Positions 20,885 to 32,676 are shown, counted from the stretch's first letter. The stretch: DNA of 64,000 nt from Francisella endosymbiont of Ornithodoros moubata (GCA_002095075.2 LVCE01000002.1:310001-374000); one strand, 5' to 3'. The notes: generated by a model from the letters alone, not told the origin. Made by a program: numbers and translations.

Positions 20885-21403
20885 TCAATTTTTGGCTGAA
20901 TTTTTCTCACCGAATAAGTATAGATACTCGCCATAGCCATCTTTTTTCATATTTTCTTTAGGGATAAATTTAAGAGCTGTAGAATTCATACAGTATCTCT
21001 TACCAGTAGGTTGAGGTCCATCATCGAAAACATGACCTAAATATGAATTGGCGTATCTTGAGAGAACTTTTGTTCGAGTCATAAACCAGCTATTATCAGT
21101 TTTTGTTTTTATAAATGAATTATCAATAGGTTTAGTAAAGCTTGGCCAACCTGTTCCAGCATCATATTTATCAGTAGAACTAAAAAGTGGTTCTCCAGAA
21201 ACAACATCGACATAGATACCTTGTCTATAGTTATCCCAATATTTATTATTGAATGCTCTTTCAGTTCCGCCTTTTTGGGTTACATAACATTGGAGTCTAG
21301 TTAGTTTATCTAATGCTTGTGTTTTATCAAAATTTTGCCAGTTTTGATTATCGGCTAATCCGATAGTCGGAATAAATAAAGCTATGAGTATAAGTTTTTT
21401 CAT
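20885..21403 (-). CDS. msrB: Exported peptide-methionine (R)-S-oxide reductase MsrB
   Basis: Repairs oxidised methionine (R-sulfoxide) in proteins. An N-terminal signal peptide (about residues 1-17, [15 protein letters not shown]) places it in the periplasm or envelope. The MsrB core shows GTGWPSF, RSY-like [17 protein letters not shown] and the catalytic Cys in [12 protein letters not shown]. The zinc-binding CxxC pairs of many MsrB forms are absent. It is 172 aa. It diverges from sodC, another oxidative-stress enzyme of the envelope, only 157 bases away. Confidence 0.9.
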   Translation of the reverse strand: MKKLILIALFIPTIGLADNQNWQNFDKTQALDKLTRLQCYVTQKGGTERAFNNKYWDNYRQGIYVDVVSGEPLFSSTDKYDAGTGWPSFTKPIDNSFIKTKTDNSWFMTRTKVLSRYANSYLGHVFDDGPQPTGKRYCMNSTALKFIPKENMKKDGYGEYLYLFGEKNSAKN

Positions 21404-21560
21404 AAGATTATAATCTTCAAAACTGAATTATTAATATTTTAGCATGATAGGTTTGATTTACAGATAATAGTTAGCGCTTAATTGCGTTTTAAGTATAGAT
21501 AATATTTTTAAATATTTGTATGATTAAATTGTATATGAACTAAATTTTTGGAGGTGTAAA

Positions 21561-22118
21561 ATGACTAATTTTTATAAGTTATGTGGTCTAAATATGCTTA
21601 CATTTATCTTAGCAGACTGTACAATTTTGTCAGCAAATAAATCTTATAATGGCGCTCATGATGGTAAGCTAATTGTACATATGAGAGATGTCAATACTAA
21701 TAAAGAAGTTGGTACAATTACAATATCACCATATATTCATGATGATAAGCAAGAGGGAATGTTGATTACACCACATTTATATAATTTACCTGCTAGTACT
21801 ACTCATGGTATGCATATTCATATCAATCCTAGTTGTAAAAATAATGGCATGGCAGCAGGTGGGCATTGGGATCCAGATAATACTCAAAAACACCTTGGCC
21901 CATATAATGATAATGGTCATAAGGGAGATTTACCTGTATTAGTTGTCAATACAGATGGTACAGCAACTGAGCCTGTCGTAGCACCAAGATTAGATTCTCT
22001 AGAGGAACTAGTTGGTCATAGCTTTATGATTCATATAGGAGGAGATAATTACTCCGATAAGCCACAATCTTTAGGTGGTGGTGGTGCTAGAACGTGGTGT
22101 GGAGTTATAGCAGACTAA
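21561..22118 (+). CDS. sodC: Cu/Zn superoxide dismutase
   Basis: Periplasmic SOD of 185 aa. The Cu ligands appear in GMHIHINPSC, the Zn and bridging His in GGHWDPDN-x-HLGPYNDNGHKGDLP, and the last Cu His in HSFMIHIGGDNYSD. The disulfide Cys pair is there (PSCKNNG and RTWCGVI). The end is usually GGARIACGVI, so WCGVI is a variant. The N-terminus is hydrophobic with LADC at residues 17-20, which resembles a lipobox but with Asp at -1. The RBS GGAGG precedes ATG by 6-7 bases. Confidence 0.93.
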   Translation: MTNFYKLCGLNMLTFILADCTILSANKSYNGAHDGKLIVHMRDVNTNKEVGTITISPYIHDDKQEGMLITPHLYNLPASTTHGMHIHINPSCKNNGMAAGGHWDPDNTQKHLGPYNDNGHKGDLPVLVVNTDGTATEPVVAPRLDSLEELVGHSFMIHIGGDNYSDKPQSLGGGGARTWCGVIAD

Positions 22119-22123
22119 ACTAT

Positions 22124-22907
22124 GAATTATTAGCACGCTTAGGTTTTTTCTTATTGATACTCTTTATAGTATCATTGTGGGAGCTACTTGCGCCAGTGCG
22201 TAAGCTAAAAATTTCTAAGCTAACTCGTTTGGTTAATAACTTACTTCTTGTTATTTTAAATAAGCTGTTATAGAGATTGTTATTTCCTACGGCTGCTGTT
22301 GGTGTGGCATTACTTTGTCGACACTATAATCTTGGCTTACTAAATATTATAGCTATACCAATGTAGTTAAAAGTGGTGATAGCTTTTTTAGCTTTGAATT
22401 TTATAATATACTTTCAGCGTGTATTATCTCACTACTTACCATTGTTATGGCGATTTCATAAGGTGCATCATCTTGATTTGGACTATGATATGATTACTGG
22501 ATTGTGCTTTCACCATGTAGAAATATTATTATCAATGTTGATAAAATTTGATGCTATTTGTTTTATTCGAGCACCAGCATTAGCAGTGATCATTTTTAAG
22601 ATTATCCTAAATGGTACTTCTTATATTTAATAATGTTAATATTAGCTTGTCGTCTTGGTTTGATAGAGTTTTAAGACTAATGATAGTTACTCCTGATACG
22701 CATAGAGTTCATCATTCAACTATTCCAAAATAGACAAATTCTAATTTTGGTTTTAATTTGATATGGTGGGATAAGCTTATGAGAACTTATCTGGCACAGC
22801 CTAAGAAAAGTCATATTCAGATGGATACCGGCTTAATTGAGTATACAAACTCTAAACAGACGCAGAACTTTATCAATATACTTAAAATACCTTTTTCAAG
22901 GAAATAG
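22124..22907 (+). pseudogene. Sterol desaturase/fatty acid hydroxylase family, broken
   Basis: One frame reads, through TAG stops near 22275 and 22364, ELLARLGFFLLILFIVSL then WELLAPVRK, later FIIYFQRVLSHYLPLLWRFH and KVHHLDLDYDMITG. A second frame continues RVHHSTIPK and NLIWWDKLMRTYL. The His clusters (HKVHH, HRVHH) are the diiron-binding motifs of this membrane family; one expected His near IYFQR has become Gln. No start codon is left after sodC. The end overlaps the convergent permease stop. Confidence 0.75.
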
Positions 22908-24276
22908 AACCCTCAACTAACTTAGCGTTTTTCTTTTTAGATATGAAAAAATATATACAACAAGGTATAATCATTGCGGGAGCACCAAAATAGAAAGCAC
23001 CTTTTAGCTCATCATTAAACAATGTTAATACTAAGCATAAAACTTGTATCCATATACCGAATAATGAAATATAAGGAAATAGAGGTGTTTTAAATAGCAT
23101 CTTGCTAGTAGCATTTTGTTGTATAAGCTGTTTTCTGAAGTTATATTGCGACCAGCATATACAAATCCAACAAATTGTTGCCGTAAATCCTGACATTGCT
23201 AGTAGGTTAGTAAAAGCAGCAGAAGCCGATAATTTAAAAGAAAGTATCAAGAATGTCCATACAGCTAGTATACTTATATAAACTGCATAGTGTGGTATAG
23301 ATGCTGAATTTAGCTTTCTAAATATGCTCGGAGCCATTCTTGCTCTAGACAAGCTATATAATGAGCGAACAGCTGCATAAAAACCACTGTTAGCACAAGA
23401 AAACGCAGCTACAAGAACCACAAATGCAAATACTGCGGCAAATTTATCTAAATGATAATATTGCAGTGCTGTGGCAAACACAGAATCACTTAAGTTCATC
23501 TGTTGCCATGGAAAGATTGTCTCGAGTAGAAAAACTGGTATTACATACAGGCCAACTATTCTTATTGCGACATACTTGGCGATTCTTGGCATTTGTTTAT
23601 CAGCGTTATCAGATTCACTTACGGCTAATCCGATAATTTCTGAACCTTGGAAATTTACTAGTAGTATCACCATAGTTGTTATTAATATAAGTTTGCCTTT
23701 AGGGAAAAAACTACCTTCTCCAACTATATAAGTGCCTTCTAGTGCGCTACCGGTATTATTTTGGATGATGTCAAAAAATATCAGTATCGCAACTATACTA
23801 AATAAGCCAAGTGCTATAATTTTTACTAGTGCCATCCAAAACTCAATCTCGCCAAAAAATTTCACTTTAGTAAGATTTATGATAGTTATAAATAAACCAA
23901 ACAAAGTAGCCCACATATATGTAGGTACTGCAGGTAAAAATGTATGCATGATTATTCCGCCAGCAATACATTCTGAAGGGATATAAATTATCCAGTTAAG
24001 CCAATACGACCAGCCCATGCCACATGCTATATATGGTGATACATATTTAGCAGTATAGTAAATAAATGATCCAGAATTTGGGGAATTGGCTGTTAGCTCG
24101 GCTAAGCACAAAGTCACCGCATATACTATAATACCAGCTAGAATATAAGCTAAAATAGCAGCTGGTCCAACTTCCGCTAAGACATAACCTGTACCTAAAA
24201 AGAAACAAGAGCCAATGATACCGCCTAAAGCTATTAGCTCTATATGGCGAGGTTTTAGAGTTTTAGCAAGTGCCAT
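22882..24276 (-). CDS. Amino acid permease (APC family)
   Basis: Inner-membrane amino acid/H+ symporter with about 12 helices in 464 aa. It begins with the APC-family pattern LKPRHIELIALGGIIGSCFFLGTG and later SPNSGSFIYYTAKYVSPYIACGMGWSYWLNW (shown in shortened form: GSFIYYTAKYVSPY). A charged cytoplasmic loop SLSRARMAPSIFRKLNS follows helix 8. The substrate cannot be told from the sequence; family members carry aromatic, basic or branched amino acids. Intact, which fits reliance on host amino acids. Confidence 0.88.
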   Translation of the reverse strand: MALAKTLKPRHIELIALGGIIGSCFFLGTGYVLAEVGPAAILAYILAGIIVYAVTLCLAELTANSPNSGSFIYYTAKYVSPYIACGMGWSYWLNWIIYIPSECIAGGIIMHTFLPAVPTYMWATLFGLFITIINLTKVKFFGEIEFWMALVKIIALGLFSIVAILIFFDIIQNNTGSALEGTYIVGEGSFFPKGKLILITTMVILLVNFQGSEIIGLAVSESDNADKQMPRIAKYVAIRIVGLYVIPVFLLETIFPWQQMNLSDSVFATALQYYHLDKFAAVFAFVVLVAAFSCANSGFYAAVRSLYSLSRARMAPSIFRKLNSASIPHYAVYISILAVWTFLILSFKLSASAAFTNLLAMSGFTATICWICICWSQYNFRKQLIQQNATSKMLFKTPLFPYISLFGIWIQVLCLVLTLFNDELKGAFYFGAPAMIIPCCIYFFISKKKNAKLVEGSISLKKVF

Positions 24277-24425
24277 AATTTACTCCAAAGCAGCTAAGGT
24301 AAGCGAATTATAATCTTGGTTTTAGCTTTGTCAACAAAAAATGCACTTTTTGCCTACTTGAATTTATCAAATATTTATTTGATAATGATATTTAAATCGA
24401 ATTACACTAACTAAGAAAGGTTGAA

Positions 24426-24788
24426 ATGTCTGAAATAAATCAACTAGGCAAAGTCTATGAGCGCCCATGGGGAACTTATCAAACAATTAATTTTACTGAC
24501 AAAAGTCAAACAAAAATAATTACTGTAAAACCAAAAGGGCAGCTTTCATTACAAAAGCATTTCAAGAGAGCAGAGCACTGGGTAGTTGTAACTGGTAGGC
24601 CAACTATTACAGTAGATGATAATGTACGTGAATATAATGTTGGTGAGCATATATTTATACCTAAAGAGGCTGTACATAGGCTTGTGAATTTCACAGATAA
24701 TGATATTCAGATTATAGAAGTGCAAGTTGGTGATTATCTTGGTGAAGATGATATTGTGCGTTTAGAAGATATTTATAACCATAATTAA
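24426..24788 (+). CDS. Mannose-6-phosphate isomerase-type cupin
   Basis: A 120-aa single cupin domain matching the C-terminal domain of ManC and type II phosphomannose isomerases: VYERPWGTYQTI, then GQLSLQKHFKRAEHWVVVTG (His, Glu and His ligand candidates) and VGEHIFIPKEAVHRLVN. No nucleotidyltransferase domain is attached, so it would be a stand-alone isomerase-like protein acting on mannose/fructose 6-phosphate. A clear RBS (AGAAAGG) lies before the ATG. It is intact between a permease and a broken adhC. Confidence 0.8.
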   Translation: MSEINQLGKVYERPWGTYQTINFTDKSQTKIITVKPKGQLSLQKHFKRAEHWVVVTGRPTITVDDNVREYNVGEHIFIPKEAVHRLVNFTDNDIQIIEVQVGDYLGEDDIVRLEDIYNHN

Positions 24789-24882
24789 TCCTTTCAAGCC
24801 GTATAAAAAAATATTCATTGTGTATTCTAACCATCTACAATATTTTTAGTAGAAGTTTTTTCAAAGTATTTAAGGAAATCTT

Positions 24883-25981
<1,099 letters not shown>

Positions 25982-26038
25982 TAAATTCTTTTAAGATAAC
26001 ATTAAAAAATGTATAAGAAAGAAATATGAAAAGAGTAA

Positions 26039-27229
26039 TTATTTACTGTTATAAGCTTTGATAGCTTTATCTAAAAGATCTAGAGCTCTTTTTAGTGATT
26101 TTTCTTCTAAGATATAAGCGATTCTTATTTCATCTTTACCAAGACCTTTAGTCGCATAAAAGTCAGCAGCAGGAGAAATCATCACAGTTTCGCGATTATC
26201 TTCAAAATCTGTTAATAACCATAGTGCAAACTTTTCAGTATCATCGATTGGTAGCTTAGCAATCACATAGAAAGCACCAGTAGGCTTTTCACAAACTACA
26301 TTATCCATTTTTGAAAGAACTTCAAAGGTGATATCTCTTCTTTTTTGATATTCTTTATTTACTTCTTTTAGGTAGTCTTGTGATACTTCATAAAGAGCAG
26401 TAGAGCCAATTTGATCAAGAGTTGACACACATAGTCTAGCTTGACACAGCTTAGTAGCTTCTTTGATAAACTCTTTGTTTTTTGAGCAAAGTGAGCCAAT
26501 TCTAGCACCACAAGCACTATAGCGCTTAGATACAGAGTCAACAATAATCACACGATCATCGACACCTTTAATATTACCAAAAGATGTACATATAAGCCCA
26601 TCATAAGTAAACTCTCTATATACTTCATCACTGATGATAAATAGATCTTTTTCTTTAGCTACTTCTGCTAAAATTTCTAGTTCTTGTTTTGTATATACAA
26701 CACCAGTAGGGTTACCAGGATTAGAGATCATGATAGCGCGTGTTTTATCAGTTACGCATGCTAGGATTTCCTCTTTTGATGGTAGATGGAAACCTTCCTC
26801 AGCTTTTGTGGTGATTGGTTTGATAGACACATCAACCGCAGCTGTAAAACCATTATAATTTGTATAGAAAGGTTCAGGTACAAGTATCTCATCACCAGCA
26901 TTACAAGTAGCAATAGCAGCAAATATTAGTGCTTCAGAACCACCGTTAGTTATTAAGATTTCATTCTCGGCAAAGTCCATATCAAATCTTTTATAGTATT
27001 TTGAGATAGCTTTGATTAAGCTTGGCTCACCACTTGCTATAGAGTAGGTGATAGTCTCTTTATCGTAAGCTCTAATAGCATTCATAAATTCACTAGGAGT
27101 TTTGATATCAGGCTGACCAATATTAAGGTGATATACCTTTTTACCTTGTTTCTCTGCTTGAATAGAATACGGCACTAACTTACGTACTGGAGAGGCTTGC
27201 ATTGCCTTTACTCTTCTTGATAATTTCAT
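26039..27229 (-). CDS. PLP-dependent aminotransferase class I/II
   Basis: A 396-aa fold-type I aminotransferase, close to the aspartate/aromatic aminotransferase Ib group. Motifs: YHLNIGQPDIKTP near residue 35, TNGGSEALIFAA (PLP phosphate binding) near 95, SNPGNPTGVVYTKQELE, SDEVYREFTYDG, and the PLP Lys in VDSVSKRYSACGARIG near 240. The Arg binding the substrate carboxylate is plausible in RIAYILEE near the end. Its donor substrate is probably aspartate or glutamate, not provable here. It is intact and monocistronic. Confidence 0.9.
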   Translation of the reverse strand: MKLSRRVKAMQASPVRKLVPYSIQAEKQGKKVYHLNIGQPDIKTPSEFMNAIRAYDKETITYSIASGEPSLIKAISKYYKRFDMDFAENEILITNGGSEALIFAAIATCNAGDEILVPEPFYTNYNGFTAAVDVSIKPITTKAEEGFHLPSKEEILACVTDKTRAIMISNPGNPTGVVYTKQELEILAEVAKEKDLFIISDEVYREFTYDGLICTSFGNIKGVDDRVIIVDSVSKRYSACGARIGSLCSKNKEFIKEATKLCQARLCVSTLDQIGSTALYEVSQDYLKEVNKEYQKRRDITFEVLSKMDNVVCEKPTGAFYVIAKLPIDDTEKFALWLLTDFEDNRETVMISPAADFYATKGLGKDEIRIAYILEEKSLKRALDLLDKAIKAYNSK

Positions 27230-27426
27230 CTAATAAATCCTTCTATGTTTGATATTAGCCAAATACGCCACAACGGATTATAATATATTTTTTTCAGGTA
27301 AAAAATATTTAATTTATTGATATTTACTTTATTGCTATAGTTATTAACTTTTCTAATACTAAATATATCAGTTATATTAAACTTATAATCAAATATTGAT
27401 ATATCTTTTAATCTTAATAAGTATTT

Positions 27427-28314
27427 ATGACTTTTGATGAGAAATTAGAGAAAAAAACTTTAAAAACAAATCTGATAGTTGCTTCTATTTATGCTTTATT
27501 TTCTATAATAGTAGTATATTTTGCTCAATCTTTGGCAGTGCTACTAGATACTAGTTACTCTGTTATATCAATATTAATTTATGCCGTATCAATATATGTT
27601 TTAAGAAAGATTAACCAACCTGCAAATAAATACTATCACTATGGTTACTATCGATTAGAGCCTATATTTATTATGCTTGAATCTTGGTCTGTATTACTTA
27701 TCGCTTTTAGTGTTATTCTTATATCGATATTTAATATTTTTACTCATACAATCAAACCAAACTATGCAATAGCATTATTATCAGAAATAGTAGGCACTAT
27801 TGTATGTATTTTTATGTTCTTATTTGTTAATAAAAGAGCTAAAAAAACAGGTTCAAAGATTTTGTTTTGTGATGCGTTAATGTGGCAAGCTGATGTGTTA
27901 TTAGGAATTGGAGTAATTTTAAATATATCTATAGGTTTTATTTTAGAAGAATTAGGTTATATCAAGTTAGCTTTATATGTCGACCCTATAGTAGCAATCC
28001 TTATAGGTTGTTATATTATGATAAATCCAATAAAACTTACTAAAGAAGCATATTGGCATTTATTAGATGCTGCTCCAGATATTGAATTTAGAAACCAAAT
28101 TAGGCAAATTGCAAAACAAGTAGCAGAAAGTTATTTTTTATTGATTGATAATATCAAAATCACTCAATCTGGACGTTTTATGTTTATAGATGTGTATTTA
28201 GACTTACCTGAACTTATAGAAACTAAAAAAATACTTATTTTTAAGTCACAATTACAGCAGCAGCTCCAAAACTCTTTTCCTCAAAATAAGTTAAAGGTCT
28301 ATGTTAGTTTTTAA
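27427..28314 (+). CDS. Cation diffusion facilitator (CDF) transporter
   Basis: Inner-membrane metal/H+ antiporter, 295 aa with about six helices. The second helix reads QSLAVLLDTSYSVISILI; the family's DxxxD here becomes D with Ser four residues later, so the metal site is unusual. The fifth helix region DALMWQADVLLGIG has the Asp pair. The cytoplasmic C-terminal domain (LTKEAYWHLLDAAPD; VYLDLPELIETKK) is present. Metal specificity is unknown. With the P-type metal ATPase in this window dead, it may be a main remaining efflux route. Confidence 0.85.
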   Translation: MTFDEKLEKKTLKTNLIVASIYALFSIIVVYFAQSLAVLLDTSYSVISILIYAVSIYVLRKINQPANKYYHYGYYRLEPIFIMLESWSVLLIAFSVILISIFNIFTHTIKPNYAIALLSEIVGTIVCIFMFLFVNKRAKKTGSKILFCDALMWQADVLLGIGVILNISIGFILEELGYIKLALYVDPIVAILIGCYIMINPIKLTKEAYWHLLDAAPDIEFRNQIRQIAKQVAESYFLLIDNIKITQSGRFMFIDVYLDLPELIETKKILIFKSQLQQQLQNSFPQNKLKVYVSF

Positions 28315-28399
28315 ATATAAAATGGTCAGTTTATTACTTGTATAAGTAGACAAGAGCATATATATTAAACTAGTTGTAATATTAATCATCTATAGATCT

Positions 28400-30050
28400 A
28401 TGCTACTACATTTATCAATCAAAAATTTTGCGATTATAAAATCTACAGAAATTGATTTTATAAAGTGGATGACAGTCTTAACTGGTGAAACTGGCGCCGG
28501 TAAGTCGATTCTACTTGATGCGCTTAGTTTTGTGCTTGGTACAAGGTTAGAAAAGACATTTCTACAAGATGATAAGGTAACAGAAGTTTTCGCTACTTTT
28601 TGCATCAAGGATAATCAAAAGGCAAAACACCTTTTAGATGAACTTTTTATTGATTATGAAAATGAGGAGTGTACCTTTTAGGCGTGTGGTTAATAAATCT
28701 AAGCAGAGTCGCTTATTTATAAACGGTAGTGTTGTTAATGCTGCAGATGTCAGAAAAGTTTCAGATAAGCTAATAAACATTTATAGTCAAAATTCCCATC
28801 AAGATTTACTTGATCCTAAATCACAGTTAAGTATACTTGATAGTTTTGCAAATAATGATGAGCTGCTAAAAAAAGTCACAAACTCATTTTACCAGCTACA
28901 AAAAATAAACTCTGAAATAGCTGAATTACAAAAGTATATAGGCACGCAAAATAGTCAGCGAGAACTACTTGAGTATAAGCTAGGTGAGCTAGTTACTCTA
29001 GAGCTAGGTGAAAATGAATTTGAGCAGTTAGCGCAATGCCAAAAGAGTTTATCAAGTGTTAATGATATTGGCTATAGTCTTAATCATATTTCAAGTTTAA
29101 TGTATGATGATGAGATAAATATAATCGCAATGCTGATAGAACTTGAGAAAGAAGTAGTAAAGCTATATGAAGGATCATTTAGAAATCTCCAAGAGCTGAT
29201 ATCCCAAACCAAAGTGTATACCCAAGAAAGCTATGCTGAAGCACAAAACCAACTAGAATCATTAGAGCATGATCCTGAGGAGTTAGCAAAAGTATAGCAA
29301 CGCATGAGCCAGATATATGATCTTGCGCGCAAGCATAAGATTGAGCCTAACTATATGTATCAGTATATCCAAGAGTTGCAGACTGAGTTAGATAGTTTTA
29401 GTCAAGATAGTACCCGACTAACGCAGCTACACGAGCAAAAGCAAAACCTACAACAGCAATATAGCGAATATGCCAACCAGCTTAGTCAAGTACGTAAACA
29501 GGTTGCTAAGGAATTCTCAAAGCAAGTTGAGAAAAATATTCGTTCACTTAATATCCCTAAAGATAGTTTTGTAGTGCAGATTTTTCCAGCTCAAGCAAAA
29601 ACTTCAAAGGGTATAGATGAATGCCAATTCATGATTAACTTTAACCTTGGTGAACAACTAGCTCCTGTCAAAAAAGTAGCATCAGGTGGTGAGCTAAGTA
29701 GGATTGGTTTATCAATACAGGCAGTATCTGCAGCGAAAAGATCATATCCAACTCTAGTTTTTGATGAAGTAGATGTTGGTATTTCTGGAGCCACTGCAGA
29801 GATAGTTGGTAAGCTTCTTAAGAAATTATCTGAAAAGTTACAAGTCCTATGTATTACACATCAACCTCAAGTTGCTGCTCAAGGACAGACACATCTACAT
29901 GTATCTAAGAAATATCTCAAAGATACTACAGAATCAAAGATTATAGAGCTAAATCAACAGCAGCGCATCGTAGAGATTGCTAAGATAGTAGGTGGGGTAG
30001 ATATCTCAGAAAATACTCTATCGCATGCTAGAGAATTGCTAGGTCTGTAA
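28400..30050 (+). pseudogene. recN: DNA repair ATPase RecN, frameshift plus stop
   Basis: SMC-like protein acting early at double-strand breaks. The N-terminal ATPase part MLLHLSIKNFAIIKSTEIDF with Walker A TGETGAGKSILLDALSF is followed by a frameshift near 28680; VVNKSKQSRLFINGSVVN continues in the next frame, and the coiled coil is interrupted by a TAG at about 29296 before QRMSQIYDLARKHK. The C-terminal part holds ASGGELSRIGLSIQ and Walker B-like TLVFDEVDVGISGATA. All parts are present to the usual ~550 aa but no single product can be made. Confidence 0.9.
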
Positions 30051-30229
30051 AACAAAATTCTGTTTGTATAGGCAGGATTGGCATTCGTAAGCCTGATGGA
30101 GTAGTTTTTTGATCGATTCTGTGATCGAGTTGTAGAATGACAGATTTTTATCTATAGAGATAATTGGATTAAAATATATTTTGAGTATATTATCTTAAAG
30201 TGTGTACGTAATAAAAGAGAGGGATTAAA

Positions 30230-30455
30230 ATGTTAACAAAACTTTTTAGAAATAGTAATAGCCAAGCTGTCAGAATACCTAAAGAAATGCAGTTTAAGGT
30301 AAAAGAAGTAGAGATAAATCATATCGGTAATTCAATAATTACAGAGCCACCAAAAAAACTGGCAACAGATCTTTGCTGGATTAGAAGATTTTAGCGATGA
30401 TGTCTTTGAAGATGGTAGGGAGCAACCAAAGTTAGAATCTAAGAGAGGCTTTTAA
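30230..30455 (+). pseudogene. VapB-type antitoxin, frameshifted at an A-run
   Basis: ATG 30230 after an RBS (GAGAGGG) opens MLTKLFRNSNSQAVRIPKEM, the AbrB-fold VapB pattern (xLFxNxRSQAVRLPK). At CCACCAAAAAAACTGG the frame shifts: seven A's lead to a stop, whereas six would give PKNWQQIFAGLEDFSDDVFE and KLESKRGF to a TAA at 30453-30455. So a one-base insertion in the A-run disables it. The following VapC-like remnant is also dead, so there is no uncontrolled toxin. Confidence 0.75.
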
Positions 30456-30840
30456 ATGAAAGTAATGCCTAGATACTAATGTATGTATACATAATTAATG
30501 AAAAACCCAAATCTTTATTAGAACATTTCCTTAAATATGAAATTGGCGATATTGGTATATCATCGATTAGTATATGCAGAATTGCTAAATGGTTCTATAA
30601 AAGTAGCAAGATCAACCAAAATTTACAGCACTTCGTAATTTCATATCAGTATTAGAAATAGCCAATTTTGATCGAAACGCAGTAATATATTATGGTTTAA
30701 TAAGGTCTGAGCTTAAGAAAGGTGGTAAAATAATAGGTGCCAATGACTTAAATAGTAGCTCACGTAACATCGTTAAATGTTCCATTAGTTACAAATAATC
30801 CGAAAGAGTTTGCTAGAGTTGATCATTTGATTTTATATAA
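30456..30840 (+). pseudogene. VapC-type PIN-domain toxin, broken
   Basis: One base separates the vapB stop from ATG 30456 (MKVMPRY, then frameshift). Later frames carry NVCIYIINEKPKSLLEHFLK, GDIGISSISICRIAKWF (PIN-domain second motif with a lost Asp/Glu), and AHVTSLNVPLVTNNPKEFARVD, the usual VapC C-terminal pattern NPxEFxRVxxL. Multiple stops lie between. VapC toxins are tRNA or rRNA endoribonucleases. The 3' boundary is approximate. Confidence 0.68.
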
Positions 30841-31004
30841 AAAATACTATTCACTTAGCGTTGCAGATGCTAATATTTCAAGAATTTGCAGTGAAATTGT
30901 ATAGTTATAGTAATTATAAATCAACTGAATTATAGAAAGAAAGTCAAAAGATTCCTAATCATAGTAAAATAAAAGATGATAAATGTGATGGCCGCGATAA
31001 TGAC

Positions 31005-31640
31005 TAGCTTACCAGTCTAAGATTATCTAAATATTATGGTATTGCCAAGAATTATACTTGTCATTAATTTGACTGAAAGCGCCTGTGTTATAATCTTCAG
31101 CTTGCCTTGTTTCAATTCTTTGAGTATCTACGGAATTAATTAATACTAGATTGCAACCTGGTCCATTGCGTTATTATATTGTTCATAAGCGTTATTGTAG
31201 TCAGCATCAAAGCCTTGCTTTCATTACCATTAATCGAACTGGCAGCATTTCTTTGCTGATCTTGTAGTGCACTATATCTTGTGTTGGTACTTTTTCTATT
31301 TTGATTATAGATATTTTTTTGCTCATTGAAGAAGGCGAGCTGCTTCTTGGGTGTTGCTAATCAGTACCAGCTTGGCTAGATAGTGAAGATTGGACACTAT
31401 CTATTAGGCCTTGATAATAATCAATAGTTTTCTAATTGCTCTTGGGTTGATACACCATGTGAAATAATAATAAGATTGAACATCTTTTTTATAGCCATCT
31501 AAAAGTATCAGTGTTCTGGTGACATAATTTGAATACGGCTGGGATAACCATTATCGACAAAACACTTATAATAGTTATAACTATAAGTAATTCGGTAAGT
31601 GAAAAGCTTTTTTGTATTTTACAATATCATATGCTGACAT
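31005..31640 (-). pseudogene. Type IV pilin-like protein (pilE3 position), broken
   Basis: ATG 31640 reads MSAYDIVKYKKAF and then leaves frame. In the neighbouring frame FSLTELLIVITIISVLSIMV is a prepilin N-terminus with Glu at +5. The body survives as pieces such as NEQKNIYNQNRKSTNTRYSA and LQDQQRNAASSINGNESK, rich in Asn and Gln. Its place, third in a run with the pilins at 32111 and 32677, matches the pilE3 position of F. tularensis. The end is approximate. Confidence 0.65.
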
Positions 31641-32110
31641 TTGATAAAAACTAATCTAATTATATAAGAAAATAGCAAATTCAATTAATGATTTTTATTA
31701 TCAATTAAGTAGTTTTAATGAGGATTTTAGCTATTTTTGATAAAAAATCAGCTATAGCCAGATTGATAATATTATCTAGTCATATTATAATAAATAGAAA
31801 AGTAGGGTTTTGCGATCTGTATTCTATGACACCAGGAGTCTGTTGGTTTGTGGTTTATGCAGTAGGGCTCGAATTTATTTTGGCTCTTTAATATAGGGCA
31901 AGTTCTATATCTGCCCTATGCAATTTATATAAGAAATTTTGAATTGAATTTAGCTAATTCACTATAAAAGTGATACAACCAGCTCCAAACAGTCATTCTC
32001 AACTCGTTTGACGAATCTCAATATACTCAATACTTAGTGTGATGCTGAAATAAATTTCGCATGACTGCCTACTCTTAGGTTAGAGAGAAGACTAGAAGAA
32101 GTATAAAAAT
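31641..32110. other. Non-coding gap between pilin remnants
   Basis: AT-rich with no supported gene. The one clear structure is the perfect 8-bp inverted repeat at 31893-31919, listed separately. A second stretch near 31975-32060 has higher complexity but no readable frame on either strand. Confidence 0.45.
31893..31919. repeat. Perfect 8-bp inverted repeat (hairpin)
   Basis: ATAGGGCA at 31893-31900 pairs with TGCCCTAT at 31912-31919, with an 11-base loop. No T-run follows directly on either side, so it is not a textbook rho-independent terminator. It lies between the second and third pilin remnants and could be a bidirectional terminator remnant, an RNA-stability hairpin or a protein site. 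Confidence 0.5.
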
Positions 32111-32573
32111 CTAAGCGCTAAAAGTACTTGCACAAATGTGTGAATTACTAGCTGTTAATGTTGATGTATTTACATTGTGAGAGCAAGTTCATTGGAAAAT
32201 GTTACCACTAACTACACCACTTAGTCTTATAATATCCTTATTTTTAGTAAAATATTGTGGTGAATTTTGACTTAGGTTTATATCAATAGTAGTACCTGAT
32301 GAGCTATTTATTACACTAATTCCAGTAGGTGTGTCATAAAGTTTGCTGTGATATATTTCTATTATTTTTAATGTCATCTTCTATATTAGCTTTTACATTA
32401 CCAATAATATTTATAGATTCAATAATTGCGGCATGTTCTTTGTAGTTTGAGTAGGTTGGTATTGCCACCGCTGCTAAGATCGCAATTATCGCGATAACTA
32501 CCATTAGCTAAACTAGTGAGAAACCTATTTGCTTTTGTCTTTGTATAGTTTTTAATAAATCTAAAAAATACAC
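32111..32573 (-). pseudogene. Type IV pilin (pilE2 position), broken
   Basis: From GTG 32573: LLKTIQRQKQIG, then FSLV, TAG, LMVVIAIIAILAAVAIPTYS. The stop sits exactly at the +5 Glu codon (GAG to TAG). A frameshift follows after NIEDDIKNNRNIS. In the next frame NSSSGTTIDINLSQNSPQYF and IIRLSGVVSGNIFQ lead to a TGA where a Trp would stand, then TCSHNVNTSTLTASNSHICA to a TAG at 32111. The C-terminal Cys pair matches the pilin disulfide loop. Close paralogue of the intact pilin just upstream. Confidence 0.8.
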
Positions 32574-32630
32574 TTAAATTGGATTATGTGTAAAAAGATC
32601 AAAATAGAAATTAGGATAAGATTTTAGATA

Positions 32631-32652
32631 TAAAAAAGCCACATAGGTAGCT
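32631..32652 (-). terminator. Rho-independent terminator of pilE1/pilA
   Basis: On the minus strand, AGCTAC (32652-32647) pairs with GTGGCT (32642-32637) around a CTAT loop, one G-T pair, followed directly by TTTTTTA. It lies 25 bases beyond the pilin stop at 32677, where a terminator is expected. Confidence 0.7.
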
Positions 32653-32676
32653 AGGGTTCTACACTAAACGTTATTT

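Noticed and set aside
30230-30840. A working toxin-antitoxin system
   Set aside because: VapB is frameshifted and VapC has several stops; both are only recognisable remnants.
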